A stretch of 53,935 nt of DNA from Dehalococcoidia bacterium (GTDB taxonomy: Bacteria > Chloroflexota > Dehalococcoidia > UBA6926): positions 1 through 53,935 of the forward strand of contig VXMO01000015.1 of NCBI GenBank assembly GCA_009841045.1. The letters are read 5' to 3'. How positions within the stretch are numbered: position 1 is the stretch's first letter; each line of letters starts with the position of its first letter. Below, piece after piece: positions 17,601 through 26,331 of the stretch. A program made the position numbers and the translations under genes. The notes under the pieces were generated by a model. The model was not told the DNA's origin. It worked only from the letters and a program-made list of their open reading frames with translations, and did no database searches.

Positions 17601-17987
17601 GTGGAACGTGGCGCGGGGCGTTGTTTCGAGGTCGATTTCGTCGGAACCGTCAGCAGGCACGAGGAATGTTGAGGACCGCACGCCGAACACTTCTCGCTCG
17701 GCCAATCCTTCGAATGCTCTCGACACGCCGGAGTGAACACGGCCGGTTGCGCGGTCATAGACTTCGCGATCAACGCCGGATGTCTGGAAATGGACTTCGA
17801 GATCGAGTGATCTTTCGTCGGCGTTGTTGACGGCGTGGCTCAGGCCGAGGTCGCGGAGGGCCTCCGTATAGATGACGATGCTGGCCATGGTGGCCGCGGC
17901 GACGGTGGAGCCGAGCAGAACGGGCAGAAGCAGGGGCGCGTAGGTACGCAACCTCCGGAACACCAGTGGCAGGAGTCTCAAGCCCAC
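14631..17987 (-). CDS. Large FtsX-like ABC permease (second of pair)
   Basis: 1118 residues, about twice the size of a MacB permease. An N-terminal helix (LLLPVLLGSTVAAATMASIVIY) is followed by a large extracytoplasmic region, a three-to-four helix FtsX block around 320-440, further helices near 470-570, a second large external region and a C-terminal FtsX block ending in LGQTLRIGED. The frame can extend to 18059 but I start it at the GTG at 17987: the upstream permease stops at 17989 and AGAGG lies 6 bases before this GTG. It is translationally linked to that gene. Likely half of a heterodimeric exporter or envelope-acting mechanotransmission ABC system; substrate unknown. Confidence 0.85.
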   Translation of the reverse strand: MGLRLLPLVFRRLRTYAPLLLPVLLGSTVAAATMASIVIYTEALRDLGLSHAVNNADERSLDLEVHFQTSGVDREVYDRATGRVHSGVSRAFEGLAEREVFGVRSSTFLVPADGSDEIDLETTPRATFHVLESSAKLLALEGGMAEPGIVDTTDGIATVEAVAMRQGAEYLGLSIGDTVPFVPFWEDRTSKINVRITGVASPVDPDAYYWDTPSMQRLVREPTLLSTLPVIIPESTLVDVVGSMFVKADGSYYSRYLTNPSEIRAADSERFAIAIAGLNGSLSSSVESYRQNTELDDVLTTYDTRIRFIEAPIAIMLFLVTAMVLYAIVFLAGLVTDRQRADAALLRSRGARTPQVLQIYAVQGLLVTAAASAAAPFIAAGLIASVGYLPVFASLGDGGPLRVSVSPLAFGLSAVGGLLAFAVLLIPTLRLARRNLLEERRLIVRPNQVGFVQRYYLDVGLAAAGLIFLWQLGQQGSLVADTLSGQQGADLFLLLIPTLFLLSAGLLLLRVLPLIGGLVARIVAPVSPTWLALGLWQVGRNPLSVTRLVLLLVLAAGLGAFAASFGGTLDRSYEERARYEAGADVRIEGADIARNEGPTEDMQALVEAPDGVAAAARVFRASSGFAAGSSTDRFEVLAVDAQTLKNVTWWRDDFASNSLDETLDAVDAHAIENWGIRLPDDARHMGVWVRSEQADPRSNLLAIVEDGNGRFFTMFLGTLDSAEWTYREAPLEPPSRTSWGRRVPAIEPIAPFTLVSLQVRQRSRSGGMSAGAFYVDEIMTRTAAEGSEPESVRRFTSKDDLAVIQIGPLTRTDSLQLLGGAGRDGDPSLLFSWGAATAFVQRGFYTGPQTYELPMLVSPGILRSSGLRVGDTLDIAVGSARVPGTIVDVVDFFPTMNPTEGAGYVITEIQGLLRHQNLVGQGQEVQANEVWYRLDEGLAGEERATALEGILDSVGANQIIDREELIATSQADPLVAAGWGALLLVAYGAVLFLGGTCFVAHSILTVGERGRQFALLRTLGLNGPQIRAVVWFEHMLVVGIGIGAGFLLGQRTGALLMPFLDRTQDGVAVLPPYIIETSAVSVGIVYVLMAAVFIAATAFVVRMYNTLALGQTLRIGED

Positions 17988-17988
17988 G

Positions 17989-20900
17989 CTACGCCTCTGC
18001 CCCGCGCAAGACCCATGCGACGGGCTGCGATAGGTAAGCGCGCCATAGAGCCGCGGCAAGGCCGAGGCCCGTGGCGCATATCAATCCGATGACCAAACCG
18101 GCCACCTGCCAGTCCGGAGACAGGATCAGGCTGGGCACAGGCTCTGTTCCGGCAAGGCCCTGGAATCTCGGCACGAGAATCCAGCTCAAATAGATGCCTA
18201 CAGCGATTGCGCCCGCGCCGGCGGGGAGGACGATTGACACATATTCCACTGCGAAGGAGCACAGCGCGGTGAATCGCGGGACACCCAGCGCGCGCAGCAC
18301 GGCGTTGTCACGGGCGCGATCCGACGCGGCTCCGGCGGCGTGGGCCGCGACGCCAATCAGCAGAGCACCTATACCGGCGAACAGGGCTATTAGCGTCATG
18401 CCGCGCCATCCGGCGGAGGCGAGCGGGCTCTGCTGGGTCTCTTCCTGAATGGCAATGCGGTCCACGATCTCGCCCGTATATCTTTCGTCGTTCACGATAG
18501 TGTCCAGAATAGTCATTCTCTGCTCCGGCGCGGCAGGCAACGAGAGGAAAACGCGATTCGGCCAGAGCTTGTTCGTAACGCTGACAGCGTTGACGTGGTC
18601 GATGAGCGACTGCCCATTAGCGACCAGAAAGCCTGCGGAACCGGGTTCAATTGTGGGGAATGCCGAGAGTGTGCCGACGATACGGATGGGGACGAGTCGA
18701 TCCGCCACATGCACCGCGGCCAGGGTGCCGACCTGCCAGCCGCGAGTCAGCAAGAGGTCACCGGAGGCAAGCACGGGTATAGATGACGCGCCCGGTGAGA
18801 CATAGATGCCGCGCACGCCGTCACGCGTATCGCGTCCCCAGACGAATTTCAGTGTGCCCCGGCGTTCACTCGCGGATGCGCCGGTCTCGATGACATCACG
18901 CCGCTCTCCTGTCAGGAGGATTGGGAGCCAATCGACGGCATGATCGAAGTCTTCAACGACGGTCCGGGTTCCCGAGGCATCGATGGCAACAAAGTCGTCA
19001 AGCTCAAAGGAGCCCGGCGCTCCGTTCGCGCCCTCAACAGGCTCATAAATCATGATGCTGTTGAGCGTGTAGGGGCCGGGGGGCGGTGGTTGGCTACTAC
19101 GCGAGAGTCTCGTTTCAAGGAATCGCCAGCCGGAGAAGTTCAGAGCGCCGAGGCTGTACGTATCGGGGCGTCCCAGGCCATCGATGATCTGGAGCCACAA
19201 GAATCGGTTGGCCTGTGGGATTTCGGGGTTCACCCATACGCCAACGCTCTGCGTTCCATCCGGAATGACGCGTGGAGGCGTGGGCGACTCATCCGTGAGA
19301 GCGAGATCGATTAGCAGTTCCTCCATAGGGACTTCGGCGTAATCTTCGCGGAACTCCAACAGGCCGCCGATGGTTGACGGTTCGATACCAATCATCGGCA
19401 CGAGGGTCCCCACCTGGATCGAGCCAAGTCCGGCCTGGCTTGCATAGGCGGCGGAGGCGTCCTGCACACCCTCGATGGAACGGTAGAAATCCCCCGCTTC
19501 TGAGAATGACTTTTCGTCAAACGATTGGGGGTAGTCAATTCGAACGTCAACTCCTGCCTGAAAGGTCGCCTGATCTGCCGCCGCCTTGTCCAACGTGCCG
19601 CCAAAGGTGGCGACGAAGACTCCGAGGACGCCAAAGAGTAGGAGGAGGCCGGCGAGTGCCGCGGCGGGGGTGGAGGCGCGATTGATCCGCTCCAGAGCCA
19701 TGTCAATCGGTAGCCGTCCGATGGCTCGGGCGATGGCGGCGGCAAGGCGTATGCCAAATGGCAAGAGGCGGTAGAGGAGCAGGAGGGCGGCAAGTGTCAT
19801 CGCAATCGGAACGATGAGCACCGTGCGATCCAGCTGCGCCGTGCCATCCGTTTGGGCGACGGCGACGCCTTCCTCGACTCCGCGAATCTCCACCTGCCAC
19901 AGGATTGCGGCGGCTATCGCAAGAAGAACGACATCCAGATGCAGACGGCGGAACCAGGGGAGGTTTGTTGGTCGTGATCTCTCGCTCTGGAGGGTGGAGA
20001 CCGGGACACGTGAGACGCCGATGATGGGCACAGCCATGATGAGGATGGTCACGGCGGTACCGGCGGCGAGCCACGGAAGAACGGGGATGATTGGGCCGGG
20101 CATCAGATTCGCGCCGTCGAGGGCGGCTCTCCATGCGCCGAGCTCACCCAGACCCCGGATTGCGCCCCACGCGATCAGGGGGGCAAGGACTGCTGAAATA
20201 ACAATCGCGCCGAGCGCCCACGCAAGAATGAGCGTGACCGTTCGACGTCCCCCGGCTCCCCTGCTGCGCAGGAGTCCGACAATTCCCTCCGTCGTTCGAC
20301 CGACAGTGAACGCAATCATCGTCAGGGAGTAGAGGAGGATTGCGCCGACGATAACCAGGACGATAACAAGAGGCATCTGGTTGCGGGCGACTTCATCACG
20401 GAATTCCGGGAGGCTGTTGCCGAGCAGGGATATAAAGATGCTGCGAGACGCATCCGCGGTGAGTCGTCCCTGCAGATTCGCCAGAGCCGTGTCGGCGTCG
20501 GCAAGTCCCATGTCCAACAGGCGGTCCGGATTTACATACAGGGTGTCCGTGACGTTGCCAAGGAGGGACGGCGTTTCAGCGCCGATGCGGTCAACGAGGG
20601 TTTGCTCCGGAAGAAAGAGGCTTATGACCCACAGTCCTGCGTTGTTGCGCGTGGCATCCAATCTTTCGTAGAAGAGTCCGCCGACCTGGAACCAGTAGCG
20701 TTCCTGAGGGTCCACCGGCTCAACGATGCCCACGAGCACAGCGTCATAAGGCTCTGCGGGTGGAGGGAGCTGCGAGTTGAGGCGGAATTGCTGGCCGACC
20801 CGGTAGCCCGTCTCGTCTGCGGCCTCCCTGCCGAGCATCACTTCGATCGGGCCGCTCGCCACGAATTGCGCACGGCGGCCCTCTACGACGTGAACTTTGT

Positions 20901-21285
20901 CGTCGAATCCAGTTCGAGAGGTCAGTGTCGCTATCGCGTCCGACTGGTCCGTCCCGGTGAGTGCTGTGCGTATGGGAAAAGCGGTGGAGTAGACACCACG
21001 CCGGTCCAGGGCGTCGCCAAGCGTGTCCTCGGCGGCGTTAAGGATGATGCTTCGTGTGGCGTTGTATTGCTCCGGCTCAAACGTTGAGAAGTTTGTTGCG
21101 ACGAACGCGTCCAGATTGTAGGTGTTGCGATCGAGGTAATCCTGGAAGGCGAGGCGCTCGACGGTGTTTAGATAGAGGGGGCCGAGGACGGAGAGGGTGA
21201 TAGTCAGCAGGATTCCAAGGGAGGCGACGAGCGCCAGCGCCCTCTTACCCCTTGTTTGTCTCCAGGCCAGCCGCCATGGCGACAC
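17989..21285 (-). CDS. Large FtsX-like ABC permease (first of pair)
   Basis: 1098 residues with the same plan as its downstream neighbour: N-terminal helix (ALALVASLGILLTITLSVLG), external domain, helix cluster around 320-440, helices at 460-560, second external domain, and C-terminal FtsX block (GMTLIALFAGIGALLIGVAA and VLRALGVPRFTALC). The two are diverged paralogues. I choose GTG at 21285, which has AAGGGGAGG 9 bases upstream; the TTG at 21312 has no ribosome site. First gene of a minus-strand operon with a second permease and two ATPases. It diverges from tatD with under 70 bases between starts. Possible roles are lipid, lipoprotein or peptide export; none can be shown. Confidence 0.85.
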   Translation of the reverse strand: MSPWRLAWRQTRGKRALALVASLGILLTITLSVLGPLYLNTVERLAFQDYLDRNTYNLDAFVATNFSTFEPEQYNATRSIILNAAEDTLGDALDRRGVYSTAFPIRTALTGTDQSDAIATLTSRTGFDDKVHVVEGRRAQFVASGPIEVMLGREAADETGYRVGQQFRLNSQLPPPAEPYDAVLVGIVEPVDPQERYWFQVGGLFYERLDATRNNAGLWVISLFLPEQTLVDRIGAETPSLLGNVTDTLYVNPDRLLDMGLADADTALANLQGRLTADASRSIFISLLGNSLPEFRDEVARNQMPLVIVLVIVGAILLYSLTMIAFTVGRTTEGIVGLLRSRGAGGRRTVTLILAWALGAIVISAVLAPLIAWGAIRGLGELGAWRAALDGANLMPGPIIPVLPWLAAGTAVTILIMAVPIIGVSRVPVSTLQSERSRPTNLPWFRRLHLDVVLLAIAAAILWQVEIRGVEEGVAVAQTDGTAQLDRTVLIVPIAMTLAALLLLYRLLPFGIRLAAAIARAIGRLPIDMALERINRASTPAAALAGLLLLFGVLGVFVATFGGTLDKAAADQATFQAGVDVRIDYPQSFDEKSFSEAGDFYRSIEGVQDASAAYASQAGLGSIQVGTLVPMIGIEPSTIGGLLEFREDYAEVPMEELLIDLALTDESPTPPRVIPDGTQSVGVWVNPEIPQANRFLWLQIIDGLGRPDTYSLGALNFSGWRFLETRLSRSSQPPPPGPYTLNSIMIYEPVEGANGAPGSFELDDFVAIDASGTRTVVEDFDHAVDWLPILLTGERRDVIETGASASERRGTLKFVWGRDTRDGVRGIYVSPGASSIPVLASGDLLLTRGWQVGTLAAVHVADRLVPIRIVGTLSAFPTIEPGSAGFLVANGQSLIDHVNAVSVTNKLWPNRVFLSLPAAPEQRMTILDTIVNDERYTGEIVDRIAIQEETQQSPLASAGWRGMTLIALFAGIGALLIGVAAHAAGAASDRARDNAVLRALGVPRFTALCSFAVEYVSIVLPAGAGAIAVGIYLSWILVPRFQGLAGTEPVPSLILSPDWQVAGLVIGLICATGLGLAAALWRAYLSQPVAWVLRGAEA

Positions 21286-21353
21286 GCGCCACACCCTCCC
21301 CTTGAATCGCAATTCAGCGAATTATACTTGTTTGGGACGGGATGGGGGGCCAA

Positions 21354-22136
21354 ATGGCGACTTTTGTCGACTCTCATACACATATTGACCAGCACGACGC
21401 CGATGAGTGGCCGGACATTGTGGCGCGCGCTCAGGAGGCGGGTGTTGAGGGGATCATCACGGCCGGCGTGACGATTGAATCTTCGGAGCGGTGCGTGGGG
21501 TTGGCGGAACAGTTTCCTGGGGCCGTGTGGGCGGGGGTAGGCGTCCATCCGATGGATATTTCAGGCCCGCTTTCAGACAGCGAAATCGAGCGGCTGCGTG
21601 ACCTGGCCTTGCATCAGCGGGTGGTCTGCATCAGCGAGACCGGGCTGGATTGGGAGCCAGGTCGGCCGGACAGGGCGGCGCAGGAGCAAGCTTTTCGGGC
21701 TCAGTTACGGCTGGCAGTTGAGTTGAATCTGCCAGTCATTTTTCACAATCGCGAAGCGGGCATGGAGCCGCTGCGCATCATCGCAGAGGAGGTTGGCGAT
21801 AAGGTGCCTGCGGTCGCGCACTACTTCCAGGGGCCGCTCGACTATGCTCGCGCATGTCTGGATCAGGGGATTTATCTTTCGTTGGCCAAGCCATTACTGC
21901 GACTGCCGGACTTGCAGGAGATCGTTGCCCACCATGCGCCGCTGGAGTCCATGGTGCTTGAGACGGACTCGTATCCACAGCCGTACAAGAAGAAGCGGGA
22001 AAACTGGACAGAGCCGCGGGACGTACCGATGGTGGCGGCAAAGGTGGCGGAGTTGAAGGGGATTACACCGGAGGAGGTTGCCGAGACGACGACGGCGACG
22101 ATTCAGAAGGTGTTGGGGCGAGCGATTGTAGTGTAG
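21354..22136 (+). CDS. tatD: TatD-family metal-dependent hydrolase
   Basis: 260 residues. Metal-ligand motifs of the TatD deoxyribonuclease family are present in order: VDSHTHID with His8 and His10, CISETGLDW with the bridging Glu, VIFHNREAG, VAHYFQG and the terminal LETDSYPQPYKK with Asp. Proteins of this family are 3'-5' DNA exonucleases or related hydrolases. I start at the ATG at 21354 because GGGGGG sits 5 bases upstream, although a frame begins 12 bases earlier. It is divergent from the ABC export operon and convergent with an MFS gene whose stop lies 6 bases away. Confidence 0.92.
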   Translation: MATFVDSHTHIDQHDADEWPDIVARAQEAGVEGIITAGVTIESSERCVGLAEQFPGAVWAGVGVHPMDISGPLSDSEIERLRDLALHQRVVCISETGLDWEPGRPDRAAQEQAFRAQLRLAVELNLPVIFHNREAGMEPLRIIAEEVGDKVPAVAHYFQGPLDYARACLDQGIYLSLAKPLLRLPDLQEIVAHHAPLESMVLETDSYPQPYKKKRENWTEPRDVPMVAAKVAELKGITPEEVAETTTATIQKVLGRAIVV

Positions 22137-22142
22137 GTCGGT

Positions 22143-23456
22143 TTAGGTGGAGTCGCGGGAATAAGACGCTACACCTGCTTCTCCGGTTTTTTCTTCGTCG
22201 CCGAGGAGTCTGTCCGGCATAGCGGTGCTGCGGAGCGACCGGAATATCAGCAGGTTCACAAGTACCAAGCCGAGGGTGATGGCGCCCATGATTGCAGTGG
22301 CCGTTGGCGCGCCGTATTGTTCCGCAAGCCAGCCGATCATGGTGAATCCTACGGGAGCGGCTCCCCACGTGGTTGTGCGGATTGCGGACAGGCGGCCACG
22401 CATTCCGTCGCTGATGAGGAATTGCGCCCGCGCGGTGGTTGCGATGAGGCATGCCTGGAACCCGAAGCCTGCGAAGTATGCAAAGAGCATGGACAGCGTA
22501 AGTATCTCGGAGAAGCTGAAAGCAACGAGGGCGAGCGGAAAGCCGATTCCACCCACGACTATCAGGTTTCGGATTGCGCGGGGACTGCTAAAGGTCGCGA
22601 GGGCAATAGAGCCCGTCATCGACCCGGCTCCCGCCGCCGCGCCGAGATCTCCCGCTGCCGTCGCGCCCTGATGGAGAACGTCACGCGCGAACACGACCAG
22701 CTGGGTCTGATACGGCGAGCCGAAGATGATGCATGCGCCGGCAATCGTCATCAGGCCGAGGATGTTCTTGTAGCGCCAGACGAAGGTTGCTCCCTCTACC
22801 GTGTCCGTCCAAACAGTCATCAGGGTCTTCGTTCCCTCACGGATGCCCTGCCGGGTGTTGACCGGGAGGAGGAAGACTATTGAGAGGACTGAGAGGCCGG
22901 CGGCGACGCCGAACGCTGCCGCGCCGCCGAATTCATCGAATAGGCGCCCGCCGATGAAGCTGCCGACGAGCATGCCGCCGCTGAACATGATGGAGGACAG
23001 GGCGATGCCGTTGGCCATGTTCTCACGGCTGACCAAGTTCGGGACAACGGCCATGCGGGAGGGGAGGCCGACGGCAAAAGCGATGCCCGCGATGGCCGTC
23101 AGGACGAAGAGGCTCCAGACCTCCATTTGGTCGATGGCCAGCAAGACGACGAAGCCCAGGAGCGCCAGAATCGTAACGATCTCAGCAATGATGAGAATGG
23201 CCTTGCGGTTGAATCTATCCGCCAGGACGCCGCCGGGGAGCGAGAGGACCAAAGACGGCAGTTCACCGGCGGTTGCAGCGGCGGCGACGATCTCCGGAGA
23301 ATCCGTCAGCTCAAGCGCGACCCACCCCCTGAACAGAAGCAGCATCATGTGGGACATGATTGCCCCAACAGATGACAACCAGAACAGGGTGTAGTCGCCT
23401 GACTGGAAGGATCGCAGTGGGCCGCGGCCAAACAAAGATTGCAGAAGGAAGACCAT
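22143..23456 (-). CDS. MFS transporter
   Basis: 437 residues with 12 predicted helices and the MFS loop motif GVLADRFNRKAIL after helix 2. It belongs to the MFS_3/EntS-like exporter group, like the protein at 5271-6533. Helices include IVTILALLGFVVLLAI and ILTLSMLFAYFAGFGF. Substrate unknown. No ribosome site is visible before the ATG at 23456, so the message could be leaderless or start differently. It is divergent from the enoyl-CoA hydratase gene, with 115 bases between starts that probably hold both promoters. Confidence 0.88.
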   Translation of the reverse strand: MVFLLQSLFGRGPLRSFQSGDYTLFWLSSVGAIMSHMMLLLFRGWVALELTDSPEIVAAAATAGELPSLVLSLPGGVLADRFNRKAILIIAEIVTILALLGFVVLLAIDQMEVWSLFVLTAIAGIAFAVGLPSRMAVVPNLVSRENMANGIALSSIMFSGGMLVGSFIGGRLFDEFGGAAAFGVAAGLSVLSIVFLLPVNTRQGIREGTKTLMTVWTDTVEGATFVWRYKNILGLMTIAGACIIFGSPYQTQLVVFARDVLHQGATAAGDLGAAAGAGSMTGSIALATFSSPRAIRNLIVVGGIGFPLALVAFSFSEILTLSMLFAYFAGFGFQACLIATTARAQFLISDGMRGRLSAIRTTTWGAAPVGFTMIGWLAEQYGAPTATAIMGAITLGLVLVNLLIFRSLRSTAMPDRLLGDEEKTGEAGVASYSRDST

Positions 23457-23571
23457 CGCACTATCTACAATACGGCATGGAATTGTGGTTGACGGTTGGC
23501 GGGTGTCTCGTTACCGTCCCATCTGAGGGTCAAACGGGGAGCGGCTACAAAGCCGAAAGGAGCAGATAGCC

Positions 23572-24363
23572 ATGACAGGTTCATCGGACGTTGTCCTGTA
23601 CGAAAAGCGGGATCGCATTGCTTATGTGACGTTGAATCGACCGGAGGCGATGAACGCGCTTAATTCCGCGGTGGGCGCGCGACTCTATGAGATTTGGAGT
23701 GATTTCCGTGACGATGACGACCTGCTGGTGGCGATCATCACGGGTGAGGGTGGACGGGCGTTTTCCGCCGGAGCAGACCTGAAAGAAGTCAGCGGCAGGC
23801 AGGCGCAGGGACTGTCACAGTTCGAATCGCGCGGGCCCGGCTCCCGATTCATTCCCGATCTCAACGTGTGGAAGCCGATCATCGCGGCCATCGACGGCTA
23901 TTGCGTGGCGGGAGGTCTTGAGCTGGCGATGCAGTGCGATATCCGTCTTGCTACTGAGAAGTCGCAGTTCGGGCTGCCAGAACCGCGCTGGAGCATCATG
24001 CCGGCATACGGGCTGCATCACATGATGCGAATGGTCCCGACGGGCGACGCGCTACGGATGATGCTGACGGGAAGTCGGATTACATCTGACAACGCACTAC
24101 GGATTGGGCTGATCCAAGAGGTGCATCCCGATCGTGACTCGCTGATGGAGGCTGCGCAGGGCATCGCGGAAGAGGTCAAGCTGTGCGCGCCGTTGGCGGT
24201 TCAAGCGATCAAGCAGATTGCTTACGTGGGCAAGAGCATGCCGCCGGAGTATTCGTACCGGTTCGCGCAGGAGTTGAGCGCGAAGGTGCTGGGCAGTGAG
24301 GATGCCGCGGTTGGGCCTGCGGCGTTTGCGGAGCGTCGGACTCCGGAGTGGAAGGGGCGGTAA
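23572..24363 (+). CDS. Enoyl-CoA hydratase/isomerase (crotonase family)
   Basis: 263 residues, normal for a crotonase. It has RIAYVTLNRPEAMNALN at the N-terminus, the oxyanion-hole region GRAFSAGADLKEVS, and both glutamates expected for hydratase chemistry, one in VAGGLELAMQCD and one in FGLPEPRWSI. It would add water across trans-2-enoyl-CoA or carry out a related reaction. AAGGAG lies upstream of the ATG at 23572. Nearby genes on the other strand encode a thiolase-like protein and a DUF35 acyl-CoA-binding protein, so this is likely a small acyl-CoA metabolism locus (inference). An R4 repeat follows directly. Confidence 0.92.
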   Translation: MTGSSDVVLYEKRDRIAYVTLNRPEAMNALNSAVGARLYEIWSDFRDDDDLLVAIITGEGGRAFSAGADLKEVSGRQAQGLSQFESRGPGSRFIPDLNVWKPIIAAIDGYCVAGGLELAMQCDIRLATEKSQFGLPEPRWSIMPAYGLHHMMRMVPTGDALRMMLTGSRITSDNALRIGLIQEVHPDRDSLMEAAQGIAEEVKLCAPLAVQAIKQIAYVGKSMPPEYSYRFAQELSAKVLGSEDAAVGPAAFAERRTPEWKGR

Positions 24364-24370
24364 CTGCGGT

Positions 24371-24395
24371 AACTGCGTTACGGCTCAAGTTCGCG
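24371..24395. repeat. Dispersed repeat R4
   Basis: A unit with core TTACGGCTCAAGTTCGCG just after the enoyl-CoA hydratase stop, matching 6531-6556. The rest of 24396-24467 shows no gene or clear signal. Confidence 0.7.
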
Positions 24396-24467
24396 GTCAG
24401 CGTTGATGAGTAATGGAGTTCGCGGGGCGCGTTCCGGCTAGGAGAGATTTTGGCCGACGGCTTGGCC

Positions 24468-25778
24468 CTAGCCTGTTCTTCGGGATGGGTGGGATTCCGG
24501 CAGGAGTATGCCGATCAGGCCCACGGTGACTGAGACGGGCAGCACGATAAACAGGGCTGTTTCGAGCGAGCCTGTGCCCTCCTGCAACGCGCCCGCAAGG
24601 ACCGGGCCGATGGTGGAGCCGAGCGGCGTGATTGTCCTGATGAGGCCGACCGCTACCGCGACTTCACGCGGCCTGAACTGCATGTCGAACGGGACGGTCA
24701 TGATCATGGGCACGACGGAGGACGTCATCATTCCCTGGATGACCAGGAAAGGCACTAGCGCCAACGTCCACGAATCCGACGATACGAAACTATCGGGCAG
24801 CCACGATATCAGGGGGTTGTCGGGGCCCATGGACAGGATGGTCAGGTAGAGAATGGGCATGATGAAGCCCTGCGTGAAGATGAAGGGTTTTCGTCGGCGA
24901 ATCCAGTTGGATAAGGGGCCCACGGTGAGTGAGCCGATTGTGCCGCCAATCGGAAAAGCGGAGAAGAGCAGGCCGACTGTTATCAGGGATAGGCCGTGTT
25001 CGTCTTGAGCGAATGTCGGGAAGAATGTGACGAATGTTGCCCATGCCATCGCCCCGCCGAACTGGGTTGACGCAATCACGAAGAGAATTGGATGTCGTTT
25101 GAGCACACCGGCAGGCCCTCCCGGCGTCCCATCGACTCGTAGGGCGGTGGGAGCAGCCTCGGTGGCCGACGTTTGGTATGGCCTCTCGCGTCCGACGATG
25201 AACCACGCGACGGCGACGGCGGCGTAGACGACAGCAAGCAGGAGATGGATGCCGCGCCAGCCGCCGACGTGCGGCATAAGTATCGGCACAAGACCGATGG
25301 CCGCCAGTTGGCCGATGCCGAAGCTTGCGACGGTGATGGAGTTCAGGGTGGCGATGCGCGGGCCGCTGAACCACTGCTGGATGAGCATCACTTCCGCCTG
25401 TGTGCGGGATACAAGCGCGTACATGAACATCAGCCTCGCGGCCAGCAGAATCCAGTAATTCGGGGCAATGCCCTGCAGGACTGCCGTGACGGTCATGCCG
25501 ATGAGCGCCAGCAACGTCACGATGCGCGGGCTGAATCGGGACATCCAGATGGCGGACGGAAGTGAAAGGGTTGTCAAGGCGACAAAGAACGCCGATCCCA
25601 GGTAGCCCTCCTGAACGGGGCTGATGTTGAACTCATTGCGGATTTCCGGCAGCGTCAGGCCGATGAGGAAGATCATCACCGTGGACGTGCCGTCGACCGC
25701 CCAGAGGGCGGACATGACGACCCATCCGGTGCGCCCGGTAGATGCCTGAGAAAGTGTTGCGGCTCCGGGGCCGCTCAT
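24468..25778 (-). CDS. MFS transporter
   Basis: 436 residues with about 12 hydrophobic helices; begins after a short cytoplasmic tail with WVVMSALWAVDGTSTVMIFL. It is distinct from the two EntS-like MFS proteins in the window and closer to the oxalate/formate- or nitrate/nitrite-like MFS_1 carriers. Typical helix-2/3 features are EGYLGSAFFVALTTLSLPSAIWMSRFSPR. It lies 7 bases after the DUF35 gene in a thiolase-DUF35-MFS operon, so it may import the carboxylic acid that the pathway degrades (inference). A charged C-terminal tail ends SHPSRRTG. Confidence 0.87.
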   Translation of the reverse strand: MSGPGAATLSQASTGRTGWVVMSALWAVDGTSTVMIFLIGLTLPEIRNEFNISPVQEGYLGSAFFVALTTLSLPSAIWMSRFSPRIVTLLALIGMTVTAVLQGIAPNYWILLAARLMFMYALVSRTQAEVMLIQQWFSGPRIATLNSITVASFGIGQLAAIGLVPILMPHVGGWRGIHLLLAVVYAAVAVAWFIVGRERPYQTSATEAAPTALRVDGTPGGPAGVLKRHPILFVIASTQFGGAMAWATFVTFFPTFAQDEHGLSLITVGLLFSAFPIGGTIGSLTVGPLSNWIRRRKPFIFTQGFIMPILYLTILSMGPDNPLISWLPDSFVSSDSWTLALVPFLVIQGMMTSSVVPMIMTVPFDMQFRPREVAVAVGLIRTITPLGSTIGPVLAGALQEGTGSLETALFIVLPVSVTVGLIGILLPESHPSRRTG

Positions 25779-25785
25779 CGACGGG

Positions 25786-26220
25786 TCACGCAGGTTTGAA
25801 CTTCACCAGCGTCCATTCAGGCGTGATGTCCTCATAAACGGCGACAACGGGCATATCAACTTCGACATCGTGCGGCTCAATGTCGATGACGTTCGAGATC
25901 ATGCGCGCGCCCTCATCCAACTGGATGACGGCGTAGACGTAGGGCGCTTCCTCGTTGAAACGGGGATCGTTGGGCTGGTAGACGATTGTGAAGGCGTGAA
26001 CGCGGCCCCGCCCTGACACCGGCGCCCATTCGAGATTATCTGAGAGGCACGTGGGGCAGAGCTCACGCGGATAGAAGAAGAACTTGTCACACTGGCGGCA
26101 GCGCTGAATCACCAACTCGTGCCGCTTTGTGGCCTCCCAGAACGGCTTCGTGAAATCTCCCAGCGTTGTGCCGTGCAAACCGCCGGGGATCGGGAGTGGC
26201 TTTGTGTATTCGGTCGTCAT
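25786..26220 (-). CDS. Zn-ribbon/OB-fold (DUF35) acyl-CoA-binding protein
   Basis: 144 residues. The N-terminal rubredoxin-like zinc ribbon has four cysteines in the pattern QRCRQCDKFFFYPRELCPTC (about 41-60), followed by an OB-fold domain with GRGRVHAFTIVYQP and PYVYAVIQLDEG. Such proteins pair with thiolase-like enzymes: in steroid side-chain degradation a DUF35 domain is needed by the thiolase-like aldolase Ltp2, and in archaea a DUF35 protein bridges thiolase and HMG-CoA synthase. Here it directly follows a thiolase-like gene, so the two very probably form one complex. ATG at 26220 has AGGA 7 bases upstream. Confidence 0.92.
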   Translation of the reverse strand: MTTEYTKPLPIPGGLHGTTLGDFTKPFWEATKRHELVIQRCRQCDKFFFYPRELCPTCLSDNLEWAPVSGRGRVHAFTIVYQPNDPRFNEEAPYVYAVIQLDEGARMISNVIDIEPHDVEVDMPVVAVYEDITPEWTLVKFKPA

Positions 26221-26271
26221 TGTTCAGTCCTGCTCTTTACGCCACTGGTGGCACTGGCTGTCCGGTTCTTT

Positions 26272-26331
26272 CTAGAGCGTGTCCTCGGACCCGAGGACCA
26301 GGGTGGCCATACTGGACACCGTGCCGCCTCA
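26272..26331 (-). promoter_or_regulatory. In-frame TGA plus downstream hairpin in the thiolase gene (recoding candidate)
   Basis: The TGA (26329-26331) is followed in frame by 18 codons matching the thiolase C-terminus. Within them lies a perfect 7-bp stem, GTCCTCG-GGTC-CGAGGAC as read on the minus strand (26281-26298). The loop begins GG and reads GGUC, like the apical loop of the E. coli fdhF SECIS. The loop starts 37 bases after the TGA, at the far edge of the range I recall for bacterial SECIS elements. No U-run follows, so it is not a standard terminator. The hairpin may also be chance in GC-rich coding DNA. Confidence 0.4.

Noticed and set aside
26281-26298. Thiolase hairpin as an intrinsic terminator
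   Set aside because: No T-run follows on either strand and the hairpin lies inside a conserved coding tail.
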